A stretch of DNA of 64,000 nucleotides from Saprospirales bacterium (GTDB lineage Bacteria > Bacteroidota > Bacteroidia > Chitinophagales > Saprospiraceae), in NCBI GenBank assembly GCA_016719895.1, contig JADJYG010000005.1:62001-126000 (forward strand). Direction: 5' to 3'. Position 1 is the stretch's first letter. Every line of letters begins with the position of its first letter. Shown here in pieces: positions 35,268-45,072 of this stretch. The notes under the pieces are model-generated. The model made no database searches. It was not told the origin of the DNA and was given only the letters and a program-made list of their open reading frames with translations. The translations under genes and the position numbers were made by a program.

Positions 35268-36503
35268 ATGAGACATACCGCAAAAGAGCGCTTTTTGCGC
35301 TACGTACAGATCGATACCCAAAGCGATCCGGCGAGTAAAACGATTCCCAGCACCGACAAGCAAAAAGATCTGAGCCGGCTTCTGGTACAGGAACTGCTCG
35401 AAATGGGCATCCGGGATGCCGAACTCGATACGTTTGGCTACGTATACGCCACTTTACCGGCCAACACGGATAAAAAGGTGCCAGTGATTTGTTTTTGCTC
35501 ACACGTCGATACGGCGCCCGATTGCTCCGGCGCCGGCGTGAAGCCGATCCTACATGCCAATTATAAAGGGCAGGACCTGGTACTGCCCGACGACCCAACG
35601 GTCGTTATCCGGGAAAAAGAACATGAAGACCTGAAGCGCCAGCACGGCAACGATATCATCACCGCCAGCGGTACCACGCTGCTGGGCGCCGACAATAAGG
35701 CCGGAGTGGCCGCCATAATGGATGCCGCACATATACTGCTGAACACCCCTTCGATCAAACACGGCAAAATTCGTATTCTGTTCACCCCGGACGAGGAGAT
35801 CGGCAGAGGAGTAGACAAACTGGATATGAAAAAACTCGGCGCCCGCTTCGGCTATACCATCGACGGCGAGACGGCCGGCAGTATCGAAGGCGAAACGTTT
35901 AGCGCCGACGGCGTTCTGATTACCGTGCATGGCGTAGCCTCGCACCCCGGATTTGCCAAAGGCAAAATGGAACATGCAAGTAAAATTGCCGCCCGGATTT
36001 TGGCCAGGTTGCCAGACAAATTTAGCCCCGAACACACCGAAGGCCGCCAGGGATTTATCCACCCTACGCTCATCGAAGGCGGATTGGAGAAGGCTACGGT
36101 CAAACTTATCCTGCGCGATTTCACCGAAGGCGGTTTGAAACGCCACGCGCGCACGCTTCAAAAGGTCGTAGACGCCGTTTTGAAAAACTACCCGAATTCG
36201 CGCGCAGAAGTGACCATTACCCAACAATACCGCAACATGGGCAAAGTGCTGCGCCGGTACCCGCAAGTAGTGGCAAACGCCATAGAAGCGCTCCAGCGCG
36301 CCGGCTTTGCCCAACCGCTCCAGCGCGCCATTCGCGGCGGTACCGACGGCTCGCGGCTTTCTTTTATGGGTCTGCCCTGCCCCAATCTTTTTGCCGGCGA
36401 GCATGCCTTTCACTCCAAACAAGAGTGGGTGTCGGTGCAGGATATGGAAAAAGCCGCCGAAACGATCGTACACCTGGCCCAGGTGTGGGAGGAACGCAGC
36501 TAA
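35268..36503 (+). CDS. pepT: Peptidase T (tripeptide aminopeptidase)
   Basis: Cytosolic M20-family dizinc tripeptidase. Zinc-site motifs are SHVDTAPD (His79, Asp81), LLGADNKAG and the catalytic/zinc PDEEIGRG; the later GGTDGSRLSFMGLPCPN block also matches PepT. Length is 411 residues, normal for PepT. It is monocistronic, with the LEA-like gene about 160 bp downstream. Confidence 0.96.
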   Translation: MRHTAKERFLRYVQIDTQSDPASKTIPSTDKQKDLSRLLVQELLEMGIRDAELDTFGYVYATLPANTDKKVPVICFCSHVDTAPDCSGAGVKPILHANYKGQDLVLPDDPTVVIREKEHEDLKRQHGNDIITASGTTLLGADNKAGVAAIMDAAHILLNTPSIKHGKIRILFTPDEEIGRGVDKLDMKKLGARFGYTIDGETAGSIEGETFSADGVLITVHGVASHPGFAKGKMEHASKIAARILARLPDKFSPEHTEGRQGFIHPTLIEGGLEKATVKLILRDFTEGGLKRHARTLQKVVDAVLKNYPNSRAEVTITQQYRNMGKVLRRYPQVVANAIEALQRAGFAQPLQRAIRGGTDGSRLSFMGLPCPNLFAGEHAFHSKQEWVSVQDMEKAAETIVHLAQVWEERS

Positions 36504-36662
36504 ACTTAACACAAATATCATGGCGGCAGCTGAGCAGCGCACTGGCTTTCCTGGAATCTTACGCCTACCTTTGCACTCTTCTTTCGGGAAGACGGAAATG
36601 GTGTCTGTATAGGCAAACTTCCGGCTGACCGGCTGTTCAATTCACTCAAACCAATCCTTATT

Positions 36663-37115
36663 ATGGAAGAAAAAAATAAAATGCAGGAACTGCTCGACTC
36701 CGCTAAAGAAATCGCCGGAAAAGCCGGCGAACAATTGGAACAATTGAAAGATGCGGCAGGGGAAAAACTTGGCCAAATCAAGGACGCTGCCGGCGAAAAA
36801 ATAGAGGAGTGGAGTGAAAAAGCGGAAAAACTGGCCGCTGAAGCCCGGGAAGAAGCTGCTGAAAAAGCCGCTGAACTCAAAGCCGCCAAGGAAAAAATAG
36901 AAGCCCATGAGGGCGGCGCATTGGGTTTCCTTTCAGACAAGGCAAAAGAACTGATCGGCGAAGTGAAAGAAGAAGCCGCCGAAGTAGCCGAGGCCGGCAA
37001 AGGATTCTGGGAAAAAGCGAAAGAATTTGTTGCGCAAAAACCAGACGAAACCCATCCGGCCCCTGAAGGCAAGGAAGCCCCCGGAAAAGCGGACGACGGA
37101 ACGAAGACGGCTTAA
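36663..37115 (+). CDS. LEA-like or apolipoprotein-like helical protein
   Basis: A 150-residue, very Lys/Glu/Ala-rich amphipathic helix protein without a signal peptide. It contains imperfect 11-residue periodicity (KDAAGEKLGQI, KDAAGEKIEEW, KAEKLAAEA), as in LEA-type and YtxH-like proteins. The C-terminus is Pro/Gly/Lys-rich and disordered. A role in desiccation, osmotic or freezing stress is inferred from composition only. A TACCTTTG -7 box is at 36566-36573 and a strong terminator follows the stop. Confidence 0.65.
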   Translation: MEEKNKMQELLDSAKEIAGKAGEQLEQLKDAAGEKLGQIKDAAGEKIEEWSEKAEKLAAEAREEAAEKAAELKAAKEKIEAHEGGALGFLSDKAKELIGEVKEEAAEVAEAGKGFWEKAKEFVAQKPDETHPAPEGKEAPGKADDGTKTA

Positions 37116-37140
37116 TTACAGGGGACGTATTTTTTACAAT

Positions 37141-37180
37141 AAAAAAACGCGAGGTGTTCAAAACACTTCGCGTTTTTTTT
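37141..37180. terminator. Bidirectional intrinsic terminator
   Basis: A-tract (37141-37147), stem CGCGAGGTGTT / AACACTTCGCG (one G-T mismatch) with a short loop, and a T-tract (37173-37180). It has A/T tracts on both sides, between the convergent LEA-like and beta-barrel genes. Confidence 0.85.
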
Positions 37181-37219
37181 ACGCATCCTGAATCGCGGCA
37201 GGGATTTTCAGGCGGTTTC

Positions 37220-37813
37220 TTAGCGGTTTCCGCGGCGGTACCGGCCCCAGGAAAAGCCGAATTTGAGCGAAGCCTGGCCAAAAGCGCCCGAGAGCTGCTG
37301 GTCGCTCAGGCTCAGGTTGCTGTCGGTCACAAACCGGTAGCCGCCTTCCAGGCCCAGGTGAAACCACCGGAAGATGTTAATTTCCACCCCGGCAGAGGGC
37401 TGGATAACAAAAACGTGATCTTCCCCTTCACCGGCAAGTTTTACCTTGCCCCGCCCGGCATCCACCTGGACTATGGGGTGCACGGCGCGAAAATTCTGAA
37501 AGCCGTAGCCCAGGCTGACCACCCGCCATTTCATATCGAATTCCTGACCGGGTTGGTTGTTCCATAGGATGTAGTCATTGATATTATAGCCCCCTACACC
37601 GATTTGGAGCGCTTTTCCAAACTCCAGTCCGAAATGCCAGCCATTCACATAGTTATTGGTATTTCCATAGCGGGTCAGCTGGTGTTTGGAGCCGCCCCAG
37701 ATACCGGAGAACCCGAGGTTTCGGCTGCCCAATACCGTTTCTTCACTTTGGGCCTGGGCGGTAAATACAGAAAACAGGAGGCTGAGGGTCAGCAGGCAAA
37801 ATTTGGTACGCAT
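37220..37813 (-). CDS. Outer-membrane beta-barrel-like protein
   Basis: A 197-residue secreted protein with a signal peptide (cleaved near AQAQ). The rest shows alternating hydrophobic/polar strands with Gly and aromatic girdles (WHFGLEFGKALQIGVGGYN, FHLGLEGGYRFVTD, QASLKFGFSWGRY). The last strand ends near the C-terminus, as in small barrels. Function is unknown. It ends 40 bp from the bidirectional terminator. Confidence 0.65.
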   Translation of the reverse strand: MRTKFCLLTLSLLFSVFTAQAQSEETVLGSRNLGFSGIWGGSKHQLTRYGNTNNYVNGWHFGLEFGKALQIGVGGYNINDYILWNNQPGQEFDMKWRVVSLGYGFQNFRAVHPIVQVDAGRGKVKLAGEGEDHVFVIQPSAGVEINIFRWFHLGLEGGYRFVTDSNLSLSDQQLSGAFGQASLKFGFSWGRYRRGNR

Positions 37814-38078
37814 AGCTTAACGTTTTAATTAGCGGATGTACGACTGGAACGAAGTCCCCAATCGACAACAAGATTAGCCTGCTGGTTGCACTTCTTCAAA
37901 CGGAAAAAGGGCGCCCGGCGGAAATTCACGTTTTACTAACGCGGATTAACGTGTTTTTAACCAAAATAAGCGGCGGCGCAGGATCGAACTACAGAAGCCG
38001 GTAGCGCGCCGTAGGTAGCGCGGCCAGCGAACAAATACAACGCCGCCAAAACCGGTAATGCGCCGGGTAGAATGGAAT

Positions 38079-39257
38079 TTACGGCTTGACGACCACCAGC
38101 CGTTTGGTGCCAATGATCAGTCCTTTTTGATTCACCAGGCTGTAGAGATAGGTTCCCTTGTTGAAGTCTTCCAGGTTCACTTTGAAAGACCGTTTCCCCG
38201 TGATATGCTGCGTTTCTTTCCAAACCACTTTCCCAACGATGTCAAAAATTTTCAATGTGTATTCATCGGCCGGCAGGTTGGTGCATTCGAAGCGCACCCA
38301 TTGGATAGCCGGGTTGGGGAAAGCTTGTATGCTTGCAGCGCCCGGTGCATCCAGTCCCGGCGCATCCGAAACACCGGAAATATTTTTGAATCGCACGGTT
38401 TCCGCGGTACTGAAATCATTGCTGGCGGTCACAACGGCAATGTCCTCTTTGTCCGTATTGCTGATAAAGCGGTAGGAATAGGTGGTATCCGTGCCCAGCA
38501 GGTCCGCCAGGCCACCGGAGCCAGGTTGAATAAAAGTGGCAATGTCAAACCATCCGCCGATTGGGGCAGGAAGAGCCACGTGTACGTCCAGGGCAGTCGT
38601 GGTGTATTCGTTGCGGCGCTCGCGCAAGACATCCTTAGGGGCCGAAGCGTTGGGGAGCAGCACGGTTCCCCACCCGTCTATAACGCTCTGGCGTTCAAAA
38701 TGGAGCCGGACACGAATGGAGTCGACAAAATTGCCGCCGGGAACGGAGGAGATCAGGCTGTCGAACGCAGGAGGCAAGGCGCTGGTAGGGAAAGGCAGTG
38801 ACAGGTCGGTCGTTTGCGAGTTGAAGTCGATAAAGTTGAGTGGCGAGCGGCGCTCGATAATCGGAGGGGAAAACCGGGCCAGCACATTGACGCCCAATCC
38901 CGTGGGGTCGCCTCCACCATAGCCCAGGAGTTCTACCAGCGTATTGGTGACATTAAAGTAGGATTCGCCGTTGGCATTGGCATTAACGCGCAATTCTGCC
39001 CCCGGGAAGCTCGACTGGTAGGCGCCGCCCGCTGGCGTAAGGTATATCGTTTCGAAAGTTTGATCGATGGATAGTCCGGAAAAGTCCCAGGTTTGGTTGC
39101 TGCCGGGGGGGGTAATCAGGTTATTGACCGTCGGCGACAGGTCGATGGCATAGCGGAAAGTATCGCCTACCGCGGGAAAAGTGGCGGCAGTCACGGTTAT
39201 TTGGGCGGAAGCGTGGAACCACAGAGCAGAAAAGACAGCCAATAACATTCGTTTCAT
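38079..39257 (-). CDS. T9SS type A sorting-domain secreted protein
   Basis: A 392-residue secreted protein with a signal peptide (ending HASAQ), a beta-rich body without a recognised domain, and a complete type A sorting domain. The latter reads IQAFPNPAIQWVRFEC, YTLKIFDIVGKVVW, GTYLYSLVNQKGLIIGTKRLVVVKP (positions 300-392). It is probably displayed on or released from the cell surface. A -7 box TACCTTTG lies at 39319-39326 on the minus strand. The 265-bp gap on its 3' side (37814-38078) shows nothing recognisable. Confidence 0.85.
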   Translation of the reverse strand: MKRMLLAVFSALWFHASAQITVTAATFPAVGDTFRYAIDLSPTVNNLITPPGSNQTWDFSGLSIDQTFETIYLTPAGGAYQSSFPGAELRVNANANGESYFNVTNTLVELLGYGGGDPTGLGVNVLARFSPPIIERRSPLNFIDFNSQTTDLSLPFPTSALPPAFDSLISSVPGGNFVDSIRVRLHFERQSVIDGWGTVLLPNASAPKDVLRERRNEYTTTALDVHVALPAPIGGWFDIATFIQPGSGGLADLLGTDTTYSYRFISNTDKEDIAVVTASNDFSTAETVRFKNISGVSDAPGLDAPGAASIQAFPNPAIQWVRFECTNLPADEYTLKIFDIVGKVVWKETQHITGKRSFKVNLEDFNKGTYLYSLVNQKGLIIGTKRLVVVKP

Positions 39258-39451
39258 CGGATTGGTTGATGCTAAAAAAACTGGTGAGATTAAGATTTTC
39301 CTTCAAGAATGTTTGCTTCAAAGGTACGTCTCTTTTTTTTAAAAAAATACCGGCGGCTCCCGGGCAATTTCAGGAAAGGATCAAAATTGCTGTACCTGTG
39401 ACAATTCGTTGCAGGAACGGAGGCGTTTTGCAACGGCTGTCTGAAAAAGAA

Positions 39452-41272
39452 TCAAAGCGCCTGCAACTCCACGAGTTTGCGGTAGACGCCGCCTTTTGCC
39501 AACAGCGATTCGTGGTTGCCGCGTTCGATGATACGGCCGGCGTCGAGTACCAGGATTTCGTCGGCGTGTTGCACCGTGCTCAGGCGGTGCGCGATGACCA
39601 GGGCTGTGCGGTTTTGGAGCAGCCGGTCGAGCGCGGCTTGCACCAGTTTCTCTGACTCGCTATCGAGCGCCGAGGTTGCCTCGTCGAGGATCAGGATAGG
39701 TGGGTTTTTCAGCAGCGCCCGCGCGATGGTCAGGCGCTGGCGTTGGCCGCCGCTCAATTTGGCGCCGCGGTCGCCGATATTGGTGTCGTAACCTTCCGGC
39801 AAGGCTGCGATAAATTCATGCGCATTGGCAGCGCGGGCGGCGGCTTCAATGGCCTCCGGGGCGGCGGTTTCATCGCCAAAGGCGATATTGTTGCGCACGG
39901 TGTCGTTGAACAGGATGGCTTCCTGACTGACAATGCCCATCAAAGCCCGCAGGTCATGCAGGCGCAGCTGGCGAATATCGGTTCCATCAATCCGGATTTG
40001 GCCTTCCGTCACGTCGTAAAACCGCGGTAACAAGTCGGCAATAGTACTTTTGCCTGCCCCGGAAGCGCCCACCAGGGCAACAATTTTGCCCCGCCCGATA
40101 CTTAAATGGACTTGTTCGAGGGCCGGCCGTTCGGAATTTGCGTAGCGGAAAGAGACGTTGTCGAATTCCACTTTGCCGGTAAAAGCCCGGATTTCCCTTG
40201 CTTGCGGACTGTCGTGAATGGCCAGCGGGGCGTCGAGCACAGCTTCTACGCGTTCCAGGGCCCCCAGGCCTTTCCGGATGCTGTAGGATGCGCCGCTCAG
40301 TTGTTTGGCCGGCTCGATTATGTTGTAAAAAGCGTAGAGGAAGGTGATAAACGTAGCGGCAGATATTTGCCCGGCGAACACCTGTTTGGCGCCAAACCAA
40401 AGCAAAAAGGCCACGGCGGCAATGCCCAGAAACTCCGACAAGGGAGAGGCGAGGTCTTTTCGCCGGTTCAATGCGGTGAGCGTGCGCGCATACCGCGTGT
40501 TCTCGCGGCCAAAGCGCTCCAACTGCCATTGTTCGGCGTTGAATCCCTTGATAATACGCAAGCCGCCGAGGGTTTCCTCCACCACCGACCCGATCAGGCC
40601 CAAACGGCCTTGCGCTTCGCCCGACTGCCGCCGCAGCGAGCGCCCAACGCCGCCGATAATCAGCCCGGAAAACAACATCAGGCCAAATACGAAGATTAGC
40701 AACTGGGGCGATACAAACACCATGAACGCCAAACTTCCGAGGATGACCAGCGGCTCGCGGGCCACCGATTCCACCACGCCCACGATACTCCATTCCACTT
40801 CCTGCACATCGGCAGAAATGCGGCTCATCAGGTCGCCTTTGCGCGCTTCGGAAAAGTAGGAGAGGGGCAGATCGAGTATTTTTGCCACCAGTTTGTTGCG
40901 CAGGTCGCGGACAATACCGTTGCGCGCGGGCGCCAAAAAATATAAGGAAAGATAGCGGAACAGGTTTTTACCAAAAAAAGTCAGTACCAAAAAACCACAA
41001 ACGATGAGCAAAGCCTGTTCCCGGCCATAGGATTGAATCAGGCCGGAGAAAAAGGCGTTTACTTTTTGCTCCAATGCCTGAAAGCCGGCGTTTTTTGTCA
41101 GCGGCGATTGGAGTTGAACGCCGTTTTTTCCGGGTGGGTTAAACAATATTTGCAAAAACGGCTGCAATACGGGTATGCTGACAATCATAAAAAACGACAT
41201 CAGCAGGTTGCTGAGCACGGCCAGAGCCAGGTAATCCCGATACGGTTTGAAATAGCGCAGGAGACGGAGCAT
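39452..41272 (-). CDS. ABC transporter, fused permease and ATPase (MsbA-like)
   Basis: A 606-residue half-transporter: six membrane helices (residues about 15-320) followed by a nucleotide-binding domain. Walker A is GASGAGKST, the signature LSGGQRQRL, Walker B ILILDEATSALD and the H-loop IAHRLS. MsbA-type proteins flip lipid A-core or other lipids; the substrate here is inferred from similarity only. The minus strand reads TACCTTCG directly before the ATG with a 5-nt gap. It is followed on the same strand by no close gene. Confidence 0.9.
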   Translation of the reverse strand: MLRLLRYFKPYRDYLALAVLSNLLMSFFMIVSIPVLQPFLQILFNPPGKNGVQLQSPLTKNAGFQALEQKVNAFFSGLIQSYGREQALLIVCGFLVLTFFGKNLFRYLSLYFLAPARNGIVRDLRNKLVAKILDLPLSYFSEARKGDLMSRISADVQEVEWSIVGVVESVAREPLVILGSLAFMVFVSPQLLIFVFGLMLFSGLIIGGVGRSLRRQSGEAQGRLGLIGSVVEETLGGLRIIKGFNAEQWQLERFGRENTRYARTLTALNRRKDLASPLSEFLGIAAVAFLLWFGAKQVFAGQISAATFITFLYAFYNIIEPAKQLSGASYSIRKGLGALERVEAVLDAPLAIHDSPQAREIRAFTGKVEFDNVSFRYANSERPALEQVHLSIGRGKIVALVGASGAGKSTIADLLPRFYDVTEGQIRIDGTDIRQLRLHDLRALMGIVSQEAILFNDTVRNNIAFGDETAAPEAIEAAARAANAHEFIAALPEGYDTNIGDRGAKLSGGQRQRLTIARALLKNPPILILDEATSALDSESEKLVQAALDRLLQNRTALVIAHRLSTVQHADEILVLDAGRIIERGNHESLLAKGGVYRKLVELQAL

Positions 41273-41398
41273 GGCGGCGAAGGTACGGCGCTTCTGGGTG
41301 GCATTTGTCCGGCAATAATCGTATAGACAGATTCTTCCGTACGCATAACTATGGTGCTTTATGAGACGCCTGAAGTTTGGCCGGGATCCTCTGAATCC

Positions 41399-42742
41399 TT
41401 ATTCGCTTTTAAAATCCCACATATTTAAAAAGCCGGTGTGGAAATCTCCTTTGCGGAATTCGGGGTTTTGCATCAGGCGCTGGTGGAATGGAACCGTAGT
41501 TTTAACCCCTTCGATAATAAATTCATCCAGCGCGCGCTCCATTTTCAGGATGGCCTCGTCGCGGGTGCGGGCGCGTACGATGAGTTTGGCGATCATGGAA
41601 TCGTAATACGGCGGGATCGTATAGCCTGCATAGACGTGCGTATCCACCCGGATGCCATGGCCCTTGGGCGAGTGAAACGAGGTGATACGGCCCGGGCTGG
41701 GGCGGAAGTCATTGAAGGGGTCTTCGGCATTGATACGGCATTCGATGGCGTGCATTTCAGGGAAATAATTCTTTCCGGAAATAGGAATGCCGGCAGCGAT
41801 TTTGATCTGTTCTTTGATGAGGTCGAAGTCGATCACTTCTTCCGTGACGGTATGTTCGACCTGGATCCGGGTGTTCATTTCCATGAAGTAGAAGTTCCGG
41901 TATTTGTCCACCAGAAATTCCACGGTGCCCACGCCTTCATAGCCGATGGCTGTACAAGCTTTGACGGCTGCTTCGCCCATTTTTTCCCGGAGTTCGGGGG
42001 TCATGAAGGGGGATGGCGATTCTTCCACCAGTTTTTGGTGGCGGCGCTGAATGGAGCAATCGCGTTCGGAGAGGTGGCAGGCTTTGCCGAACTGGTCGCC
42101 GGCTACCTGGACTTCGATATGGCGCGGTTCTTCGATAAATTTTTCCATGTAGATGCCGTCGTTCCCGAAAGCGGCTTTGGCTTCGCGGCGGGCGGTATCC
42201 CACTGGTTTTCAAATTCCGCTTCTTCCCATACGATGCGCATGCCTTTGCCTCCGCCGCCTGCGGTGGCTTTCAGGATGATCGGATAACCGATTTCTTTGG
42301 CGCGGGCGATGCCTTCCTTCGTATCCTGCAACAAGCCTTCCGAGCCCGGTATGCAGGGTACGCCGGCGGCGATCATGGTTTCCTTGGCCGTGATCTTGTC
42401 GCCCATTGCGCGGATCTGCTCCGGGGTGGGGCCAATAAATTTGATGCCGTATTCTTTACAAACTTCTGCAAAGGAGGCGTTCTCTGCTAAAAAACCATAA
42501 CCGGGGTGCACGGCGTCGGCGTCCGTTATTTCGACGGCGGCCATGATTCGCGGGACGTTCAGGTAACTTTCGGATGAAGCCGGCGGGCCAATACATACCG
42601 CTTCGTCTGCAAAACGCACATGCAGGCTGTCTCGGTCGGCTGTGGAATAGATGGCGACGGTTTTTATACCCATTTCTTTGCAGGTGCGAATGATGCGCAG
42701 GGCAATTTCACCGCGGTTGGCAATCAATATCTTCTTAAACAT
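41399..42742 (-). CDS. accC: Biotin carboxylase subunit of acetyl-CoA carboxylase
   Basis: ATP-dependent carboxylation of biotin on BCCP, the first half of malonyl-CoA synthesis. The N-terminal block KILIANRGEIALRII, the ATP-grasp glycine-rich loop KATAGGGGKGMR and the catalytic EMNTRIQVEH region are all present. Length is 447 residues. It is the last gene of the fabH-efp-accB-accC cluster, 80 bp after accB. Confidence 0.97.
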   Translation of the reverse strand: MFKKILIANRGEIALRIIRTCKEMGIKTVAIYSTADRDSLHVRFADEAVCIGPPASSESYLNVPRIMAAVEITDADAVHPGYGFLAENASFAEVCKEYGIKFIGPTPEQIRAMGDKITAKETMIAAGVPCIPGSEGLLQDTKEGIARAKEIGYPIILKATAGGGGKGMRIVWEEAEFENQWDTARREAKAAFGNDGIYMEKFIEEPRHIEVQVAGDQFGKACHLSERDCSIQRRHQKLVEESPSPFMTPELREKMGEAAVKACTAIGYEGVGTVEFLVDKYRNFYFMEMNTRIQVEHTVTEEVIDFDLIKEQIKIAAGIPISGKNYFPEMHAIECRINAEDPFNDFRPSPGRITSFHSPKGHGIRVDTHVYAGYTIPPYYDSMIAKLIVRARTRDEAILKMERALDEFIIEGVKTTVPFHQRLMQNPEFRKGDFHTGFLNMWDFKSE

Positions 42743-42822
42743 AGAATGGATACAGCCTCGGAAGGGTTTACTGTTAAGGAGAAATCATAATCGGTGTTAT
42801 GGAGTGGCAACGCCCGATTTCA

Positions 42823-43311
42823 TTACGCCGGATCAACGAGGAACAGGGGTTGGTCATATTCTACCGGGGAAGCGTCTTCCACCAGTACTTTAACGATTTT
42901 ACCTTTGACATCCGACTCGATCTCGTTGAACAGCTTCATCGCTTCGATAATACAAACGGTGGCGCCGGTATCCACCCGGTCGCCAACTTTGACGAAGGGC
43001 GCTTTATCGGGGCCTGGTGAGCGATAAAACGTGCCGATCATGGGGGACTTGATGGTGAGCAGGTTCGCCTCGGAATCCGGCGACGGGGGGGGCGCCTGGG
43101 CTTCTGGCTGGGCAGGTGGGGGCGCAGCAGCGGGCGCCATTGCCACCAAGGGTGGTGCGGCGGGGATGACCACCGGCGTGGCGGTTACGGCGCTTTCCGG
43201 GCCGGGTTGATTGCGGATGATCAGCTTGAAGTCGCCTTCTTTCAGGATAAATTCGGCCAGTTTTGCTTTGCTGACCAAACGAATTAATTCTTGTATCTGG
43301 TTGATATCCAT
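42823..43311 (-). CDS. accB: Biotin carboxyl carrier protein
   Basis: A 162-residue BCCP. The N-terminal helix (MDINQIQELIRLV) is followed by a Pro/Ala-rich linker (about 47-80), then the biotinyl domain. The biotinylated lysine is Lys126 in EAMKLFNEIE; the common EAMKM has Leu in place of the last Met, a frequent variant. It is between efp and accC. Confidence 0.96.
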   Translation of the reverse strand: MDINQIQELIRLVSKAKLAEFILKEGDFKLIIRNQPGPESAVTATPVVIPAAPPLVAMAPAAAPPPAQPEAQAPPPSPDSEANLLTIKSPMIGTFYRSPGPDKAPFVKVGDRVDTGATVCIIEAMKLFNEIESDVKGKIVKVLVEDASPVEYDQPLFLVDPA

Positions 43312-43389
43312 ACCAAAGATTGTTTTGCTTGTGGCCCAAATATAATACGGAGTGCGAAATACAGTATGTGGCGCCCGGGGTATGGATAT

Positions 43390-43956
43390 TTATTTTTTTA
43401 CCCGTTCCATATAAGCGCCGGTAACCGTATCGATTTTGATCAGATCGCCGGCTTCACAGAACAGGGGTACCCGCACTTCAGCGCCGGTTTCCACTGTCGC
43501 CGGCTTGAGGGTGTTGGTGGCGGTATCACCGCGCACGCCCGGCTCGGTGTAGGTGATCTCGAGGATGACGGTTTGGGGCATTTCAATGGAAAGCAGGGTT
43601 TCTTTCTGGGCATGGAAAAGGGCATCAACGGTATCGCCCTCTTTCAGAAATTTGCCGTTGTCGATCATCTCTTCAGGGACGTGCATCTGATCATAGGTTT
43701 CCTGGTTCATCAGCACATAACCGGCGTCTTCGGGGTACAGGTACTGGAACTTGCGGCGTTCCACACGGACTTCAGTGATATTGTGGCCACTTTGAAACGT
43801 GTGTTCGATGACCTTGCCGGAGGTCGAACTCTTCAGTTTAGTCCAAACTTTGCCACTGCCGCGGCCTACCTGAAAGCGCTGGAAATCGATTACCCTCAGG
43901 ATGTCATTGTTCAACTCAATGCAAAGGCCGTTGCGGATGTCTGCGGTCGTTGCCAT
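43390..43956 (-). CDS. efp: Elongation factor P with Arg at the modification site
   Basis: Relieves ribosome stalling at polyproline stretches. It is 188 residues in length, with the KOW-like N-domain, OB domain and the C-terminal signature (EVRVPLFCEAGDLIKIDT). The tip loop is VGRGSGK: Arg32 replaces the lysine (PGKG) of most bacteria, including the Bacteroidota sequences I recall. Arg32 is the residue rhamnosylated by EarP in other phyla, but no earP or epmA/epmB is visible here. The codon at 43863-43861 is CGC. ATG 43956 is chosen; a longer frame overlaps fabH. Confidence 0.95.
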   Translation of the reverse strand: MATTADIRNGLCIELNNDILRVIDFQRFQVGRGSGKVWTKLKSSTSGKVIEHTFQSGHNITEVRVERRKFQYLYPEDAGYVLMNQETYDQMHVPEEMIDNGKFLKEGDTVDALFHAQKETLLSIEMPQTVILEITYTEPGVRGDTATNTLKPATVETGAEVRVPLFCEAGDLIKIDTVTGAYMERVKK

Positions 43957-44014
43957 ATTTCTATAAAGATAAGTGATGGGTGATAAAGGATGGTGTCTTT
44001 TTGTAAAAAGCGTG

Positions 44015-44022
44015 CAAAGGTA
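44015..44022 (-). promoter_or_regulatory. Probable internal promoter (-7 box) for efp
   Basis: Minus-strand TACCTTTG in the fabH-efp gap, 58 bp before the efp ATG. No matching TTG upstream. Confidence 0.4.
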
Positions 44023-44054
44023 AAATTTTCTTTTAATTCCGTTTTCCCCGGGAT

Positions 44055-45047
44055 CTAATAAGCCCATTTGAGGTAGATCGCCCCCCAGGTAAATCCGCCG
44101 CCAAAAGCTGTCAGTACAATGTTATCGCCCTTTTCCATCTGTTTTTCGTATTCCCACAGGCAAAGGCCAAGGGTGGCGGCAGTGGTATTGCCGTATTTAT
44201 GAATATTGACCATGACTTTTTCGATGGGGAAATGGAGGTGTTCGGATACGGCGTTAATAATGCGCATATTCGCCTGGTGCGGTACGATCCAGCGCACGTC
44301 GTCGGTCGTCAGGTGGTTGCGCCGGAGCACTTCGCTGACGGTGGAGACCATGCCTTCCACGGCATATTTAAACACGCGTTTGCCATCCTGATAAACAAAA
44401 TGTTCGCGCCGGGCGACTGTTTCGGCCGTAGGCGGAAATTTGGAGCCGCCGGCTTTCATAAAGAGGTGTTCGCGGCCGGAGCCGTCGCCACGCAGGATAA
44501 AATCCTGGATGCCGGTGCCGTCCCGCCGCGCTTCGAGGAGTACGGCGGCGGCGGCGTCGCCAAACAGCACACAGGTGTTGCGGTCCTGGTAATCCACTAT
44601 AGACGACATCATATCGGCGCCAACGACCACAACTCTTTTATACGTTTCATTGACGACAAATTGGGCGCCCGTGGTAAGGGCGAACAAAAAACCCGAGCAG
44701 GCGGCATTAATATCGAAGCCGAAAGCGTTTTTAGCGCCGATTTTGTCACAAACGGTGTTCGCAGTGTCGGGAAAAACCATATCGCCCGTAACCGTTGCCA
44801 CGATAATCAGGTCGATTTCGCCGGGTTTGACGCCCGTTTTTTCGAGCAGGCCTTTCACGGCTTCGGCAGCCATGTCGCTGGTGGCCCAGCCGGGCGTCCG
44901 CAGGATGCGGCGCTCCTTGATACCGGTACGGCTGGTGATCCATTCGTCGTTGGTATCCACTATTTTTTCGAGGTTGGCGTTGGTCAGTTTGGTATCCGGC
45001 ACCCAGCCATGGATGCCGGTAATGGCCGCGCGAGTTTTATTCGGCAT
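44055..45047 (-). CDS. fabH: 3-oxoacyl-ACP synthase III (FabH)
   Basis: Starts fatty-acid synthesis by condensing acetyl-CoA (or a branched starter) with malonyl-ACP. The catalytic triad is Cys117 (DINAACSGF), His257 (VPHQANMR) and Asn287 (HKYGNTTA). Length is 330 residues from ATG 45047; the in-frame ATG at 45101 is rejected because it lies upstream of the promoter. It leads the fabH-efp-accB-accC cluster. rpmF and plsX, which often precede it, are absent here. Confidence 0.97.
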   Translation of the reverse strand: MPNKTRAAITGIHGWVPDTKLTNANLEKIVDTNDEWITSRTGIKERRILRTPGWATSDMAAEAVKGLLEKTGVKPGEIDLIIVATVTGDMVFPDTANTVCDKIGAKNAFGFDINAACSGFLFALTTGAQFVVNETYKRVVVVGADMMSSIVDYQDRNTCVLFGDAAAAVLLEARRDGTGIQDFILRGDGSGREHLFMKAGGSKFPPTAETVARREHFVYQDGKRVFKYAVEGMVSTVSEVLRRNHLTTDDVRWIVPHQANMRIINAVSEHLHFPIEKVMVNIHKYGNTTAATLGLCLWEYEKQMEKGDNIVLTAFGGGFTWGAIYLKWAY

Positions 45048-45072
45048 AGTATGATTCCGTTTATTCGAGCGG

